A stretch of 64,000 nt of DNA from Nymphaea colorata. Taxonomy: Eukaryota; Streptophyta; Magnoliopsida; Nymphaeales; Nymphaeaceae. The stretch's first letter is position 1. Every line of letters begins with the position of its first letter. The position numbers and the translations under genes are program-made. Positions 61,201-64,000 of this stretch are shown piece by piece. Location: NCBI RefSeq assembly GCF_008831285.2, contig NC_045148.1:434001-498000 (forward strand). Direction: 5' to 3'. Under the pieces are notes generated by a model. That model was given only the letters and a program-made list of their open reading frames with translations, was not told the DNA's origin and did no database searches.

Positions 61201-61993
61201 ACGTCGACGATGGCAGCAAAGAGGTGGACTGAGGTCGGGGAGGATAAGCAGGGACACCAATGGCGAGCCCCCCTCTTTGGAGAGGGGAGGAAGAGGAGGA
61301 AGGAGACGTAGCAGAAGGAGGAGGAGGAGGAGGAGAAGATGATGATGAGGATGAAGATAAAGAAGACGACGATGATGAAGAAGAAGCCAACAAGGAAGGC
61401 ACACCCACCGATGACGAAGAAGCTGGTGATGACGACGAAAAGGGAAGAGGGGGCGGGGACGGAGAAGGAAGGTGCTGGGCGAAGTGGGGAGATGGCATTG
61501 GAGGTGGCATTTGAGGCCGATTCCTGTTGATTGGGAAAGAAGGTCTCAATGGAAGTGCATTTGATGGTGGTTGGTGGTCGAAAGTAGAGAATGGAGAAGT
61601 GGTGATGGTCGTGGTGGTGGTGGAAATGGTGGTAGCGGCAGTTGGACCGGTGGTGGTGCTGCTGATACTGGTGGACGTCAGAGAATTTGTTTCACCAGTA
61701 GAAGTAGTGGTGGTGGGAGTGGCTCCTAGTATTGGTGGTATATCTATCATTTGGGTGGAGGTGGTGGTGGTGACGGTGGCAGTGGTGTCAGATGTGGCCG
61801 TGGAAGTGGCCATGGTGGTGGCTGTGGCGCTGACGGGAGTGGTGGAAAAGGATGGGGAAGGAGTGGGGGCAACAGTCGAGAAGGGCGATGATGAGGTTGG
61901 AACGCTATCAGTGATAGAGGATGAAGAAGATGATGCAGAGGAAGAGGAGGATGGAGCAGAGGAAGATGGTGGAGGGGCTTGCTCTGCCTCCAT
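55230..61993 (-). CDS. TAF12: Transcription initiation factor TFIID subunit 12 (TAF12)
   Basis: Eight exons in transcription order: 61993-61124, 60225-60064, 59510-58917, 57861-57787, 56896-56818, 56718-56654, 56560-56525, 55316-55230 (stop TGA); about 655 aa. Exon 1 encodes a Ser/Thr/Pro-rich region ending in [13 protein letters not shown]. Exon 2 carries [19 protein letters not shown]. Exon 3 is Gln-rich and leads into the histone fold ([16 protein letters not shown]). Exons 4-7 give [56 protein letters not shown] and [12 protein letters not shown]. Family knowledge: TAF12 pairs with TAF4 in TFIID and with ADA1 in SAGA through a histone fold; Arabidopsis EER4 is a homologue. The C-terminal tail is uncertain: the frame read ends [12 protein letters not shown], whereas the next frame would run on to SPKT and stop at 55183. 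The start is the first ATG after a GA-tract leader. Confidence 0.93.
57112..57705. repeat. 293-bp tandem duplication in intron 4 of TAF12
   Basis: Two copies with a period of 293 bp, seen for example in ATTAAAGTATTAGAAAACAT near 57142 and 57435. They share TTCTGGTACCAGTATCGAAT and the downstream GGCCTTTCAATTTCAC. They differ by scattered substitutions, and both leave the exons untouched. Confidence 0.88.
59160..59300 (-). repeat. CAG/CAA repeat encoding TAF12 polyglutamine
   Basis: Mixed CAA and CAG codons in exon 3 give several Gln runs broken by Pro, Leu, Glu and Asn. The mixture of codons should slow slippage, but pure CAG stretches remain. The other frames read as Asn/Ser or Ala/Thr runs and are shadows. 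Confidence 0.9.
60578..60883 (+). other. Open frame of unknown origin with a 16-residue internal repeat, inside TAF12 intron 1
   Basis: 101-codon frame on the strand opposite to TAF12, lying wholly within its first intron. The end carries a two-fold 16-residue repeat ([16 protein letters not shown], then [16 protein letters not shown]) with a 48-bp DNA period at about 60785-60880. I do not recognise a family. It could be an organellar or mobile-element insertion, or chance. Confidence 0.3.
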
Positions 61994-62002
61994 CCCTGAC
62001 TT

Positions 62003-62003
<1 letters not shown>

Positions 62004-62034
<31 letters not shown>
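62004..62034. repeat. (GA)n tract in the TAF12 leader
   Basis: About 15 GA units just upstream of the TAF12 ATG. Further GA tracts lie at about 62317-62336 and 63022-63057. (GA/CT)n leaders are common in plant 5' UTRs and can bind GAGA-binding (BBR/BPC) factors; here that is inference only. Confidence 0.85.
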
Positions 62035-62039
<5 letters not shown>

Positions 62040-64000
62040 CAGATTCAAGACGGGCGTGGTTTAGAGAGAGAGAGAGATCGGTTAATCAGCAGCTGGGCGC
62101 ACCGCCGCTCGATGTGCAGCGCGAGATGGCCATTAGCCTTCGACGAACTCAGCGGTAGCAGCGCCCAGTTGTGTTCCTCCCCAATCCTCCCACAGATTAA
62201 AAAAGGGTGGGTCTGGATTAATTGGCCCAGACACTTGTGCTGGAGAGAGAGGTGAAACAGGTTCAAGCGGGTGACAAGCTATCACCGAATGTACAAAAGC
62301 GAAGAAGAAAGCGAAAAGAGAGAGAGAGAGAGAGAGCCGACAAAATGGAAAATCAATAATTGTGACAAAAAGTCACAGATGAAAAAAAAAAAACAAAATA
62401 AATACAAAACATAATGCAAAAATCAAACAAATAAAACAGGGAAGCGGCGATTAATCACCGGTTAACTGTAGGCATCAGCCAAGTGCTGGGTGCACTTCAG
62501 CCCGAATTGCATACCCCACAGAAGCGACAGGAGTAGCTGTGTCCCTGTGAGAGACCGATGTGCAACGCAAGGACATCAGCCCTACAACTGACGAATTTAG
62601 TTGTGTCCCTAGACTTCTTGTTGTTCTGTTCTTCCTAAATCTGCTACCAACAACTGACAAGCTAAGTTCGCCATGTGAAACATCAGAGCTAGGAGACAGT
62701 GGGCGAAAGGGCCAAGGGAAGCATCAGGTGACCGGACAGAGGGTTGGGTAAAAAAGGTGGCAAGGAAGGCTAAGTGCAAGAGAAAAGGTAGCTGAAAGGA
62801 AAAGAAGGAAAGAGATGAAAAGATGATGCCGAGACACTGCAGCATAGAAGCAAAAGTTGCATTGGTTGGCTAGAGAATGGAGGAAGAAGGGGGATGCAAT
62901 ACCCCTTCCCGTAAGCCATACAACCCAATACGAACATCTGCCAGAGAGAGAGGTCAGCAGGGCATGAAACAGATCAAACACGGGTGGCTTTGGGTTAATT
63001 GGTCTAGAAAGTTATGTTTATGAGAGAGGGAGAGGGAGAGAGAGAGAGAGAGAGAGATGAAAGAATAACATAGAAGAAAAGATAAAACAATCACCCAGGG
63101 TTGATAAACTCTAGCTCGCATCGTTTAAAATTTCAACCATACATTTGAACTCGATTTCAATTCGTTTATAAATGGTTCATGTTCGAGTCGAATTTGGACG
63201 AGTGAGTTTGAGTCGAGCTCGACCTGGCTCGATTCATTGTGCAGTCCTACTCAGATCCATATGTGAACCTTAGCTTATACGAATCCTCAAACACCAACTT
63301 GAAGCAGGTTGATATACGTTCTGGTAATGCATCTGCATTGGTGGACCTTCATTAGAAATCCATATTGAAATCCAAATGCTTGTTTAATTGCTTGATGTTA
63401 CTAGATCCATTATGTAGATGACATCTACACACTTAATTCCTCAAAAGTGTGTCTAAGAAAAACCGACGATGCTACTTCATCCATTTGGAATATCTCCACC
63501 CCAACCCCATATCAAAAGAGCAACTTAATTCCTCAAAAGTGCGTCTAAGAAAAACTGACGATGCTAGTTCATCCATTTGGAATATCTCCACCCCAACCCC
63601 ATATCAAAAGAGCAACTGCGAGCATATTTGCAACACTGTTCGCGTACAGCAACAACATTATCTCAATGCTAATGTTAAAGATGTGGTCAGCGTGTTTTTT
63701 TTTTTTTCTTTGCTTCATATAAATTAAGAAGAGGTAAAGCTCAAGCTTTGAACAGAAGAATGGAATACCATATTTGGTTTTGCAACCCTTAGAAGACTCC
63801 TCTCATGCATCAGAATTCAGAACCACAGAACCCATTTTTCAATCTTCACAACAAATTTTGTGAATTTTTTTCAGTTCGGTAGATCAGAGAATCCATTGTT
63901 TTTGTTTGTCGTTTCAAAGAGCACAGCCATGTGTCCATGAATAGAGACAGTCCCATCAGCTCTGGAGACAAATCATGAATGAAAATATTACCCAGTCGGC
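62035..64000. other. Upstream region of TAF12; no supported gene
   Basis: Contains two further GA tracts, a short dispersed duplication (GGATTAATTGG near 62214 and GGTTAATTGG near 62992, each followed by a GAGAGAG run), TCGAG-type repeat debris at about 63150-63240, and a 92-bp tandem repeat at 63431-63614. All reading frames lack domain signals. Confidence 0.5.
63431..63614. repeat. 92-bp direct tandem repeat
   Basis: Two copies beginning ACTTAATTCCTCAAAAGTG at 63431 and 63523. They are nearly identical, with a few transitions, so the duplication is young. Confidence 0.92.

Noticed and set aside
61260-62006. Glu/Asp-rich and Val-rich plus-strand frames over TAF12 exon 1
   Set aside because: Mirror images of Ser/Thr codon runs on the coding strand; low complexity with no independent signal.

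Overview
The window is nuclear DNA of a flowering plant. The reasons are plant-specific gene families (CYP94-type P450, multi-exon GDSL esterases, small LysM proteins, plant-type TAF12), GT-AG introns, AT-rich spacers full of (TA)n and (GA)n tracts, and LINE and LTR remnants. The species cannot be named from sequence alone. Exon structures were read by eye, by joining frames across GT/AG sites until the family motifs ran through in one frame.

Layout: (1) 443-4044, plus strand: the 3' part of a DEAH-box splicing helicase (PRP2/DHX16 type, Arabidopsis ESP3/MEE29-like); its 5' exons lie outside the window. (2) 4.7-5.9 kb, minus: a decayed LINE reverse transcriptase. (3) 6682-8223, minus: a single-exon, GC-rich CYP94-type cytochrome P450. 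(4) 8.3-17.6 kb: AT-rich spacer with repeats and no convincing gene. (5) 17.7-45.7 kb, minus: a head-to-tail array of four five-exon GDSL esterase/lipase genes with the same intron phases. Copies 1 and 2 look intact. Copy 3 has an open frame but lacks the block III catalytic-site Asn. Copy 4 is a pseudogene with an in-frame stop, frameshifts and two solo LTRs of one family, in opposite orientations and each with a perfect 5-bp target duplication; one splits exon 3 and the other lies in or next to exon 5. (6) 48.8-51.9 kb: a divergent pair of small secreted or anchored LysM-domain proteins. (7) 55.2-62.0 kb, minus: an eight-exon TAF12 gene (TFIID/SAGA histone-fold subunit) with Ser/Thr/Pro-rich and Gln-rich N-terminal regions. 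(8) 62-64 kb: TAF12 upstream region with GA tracts and a 92-bp tandem repeat.

The helicase (pre-mRNA splicing) and TAF12 (transcription initiation) are housekeeping genes flanking an accessory stretch. That stretch holds lipid-related enzymes (P450 fatty-acid or jasmonate hydroxylase type, GDSL acyl-hydrolases) and extracellular LysM proteins. Nothing shows these are co-regulated as a cluster. The most interesting signal is the GDSL array: a recent duplication carrying promoter and 3' flank, loss of a catalytic-site residue in one copy, and a last copy broken by two solo LTRs whose empty sites can be read directly. I did not find a clearly new biological system.
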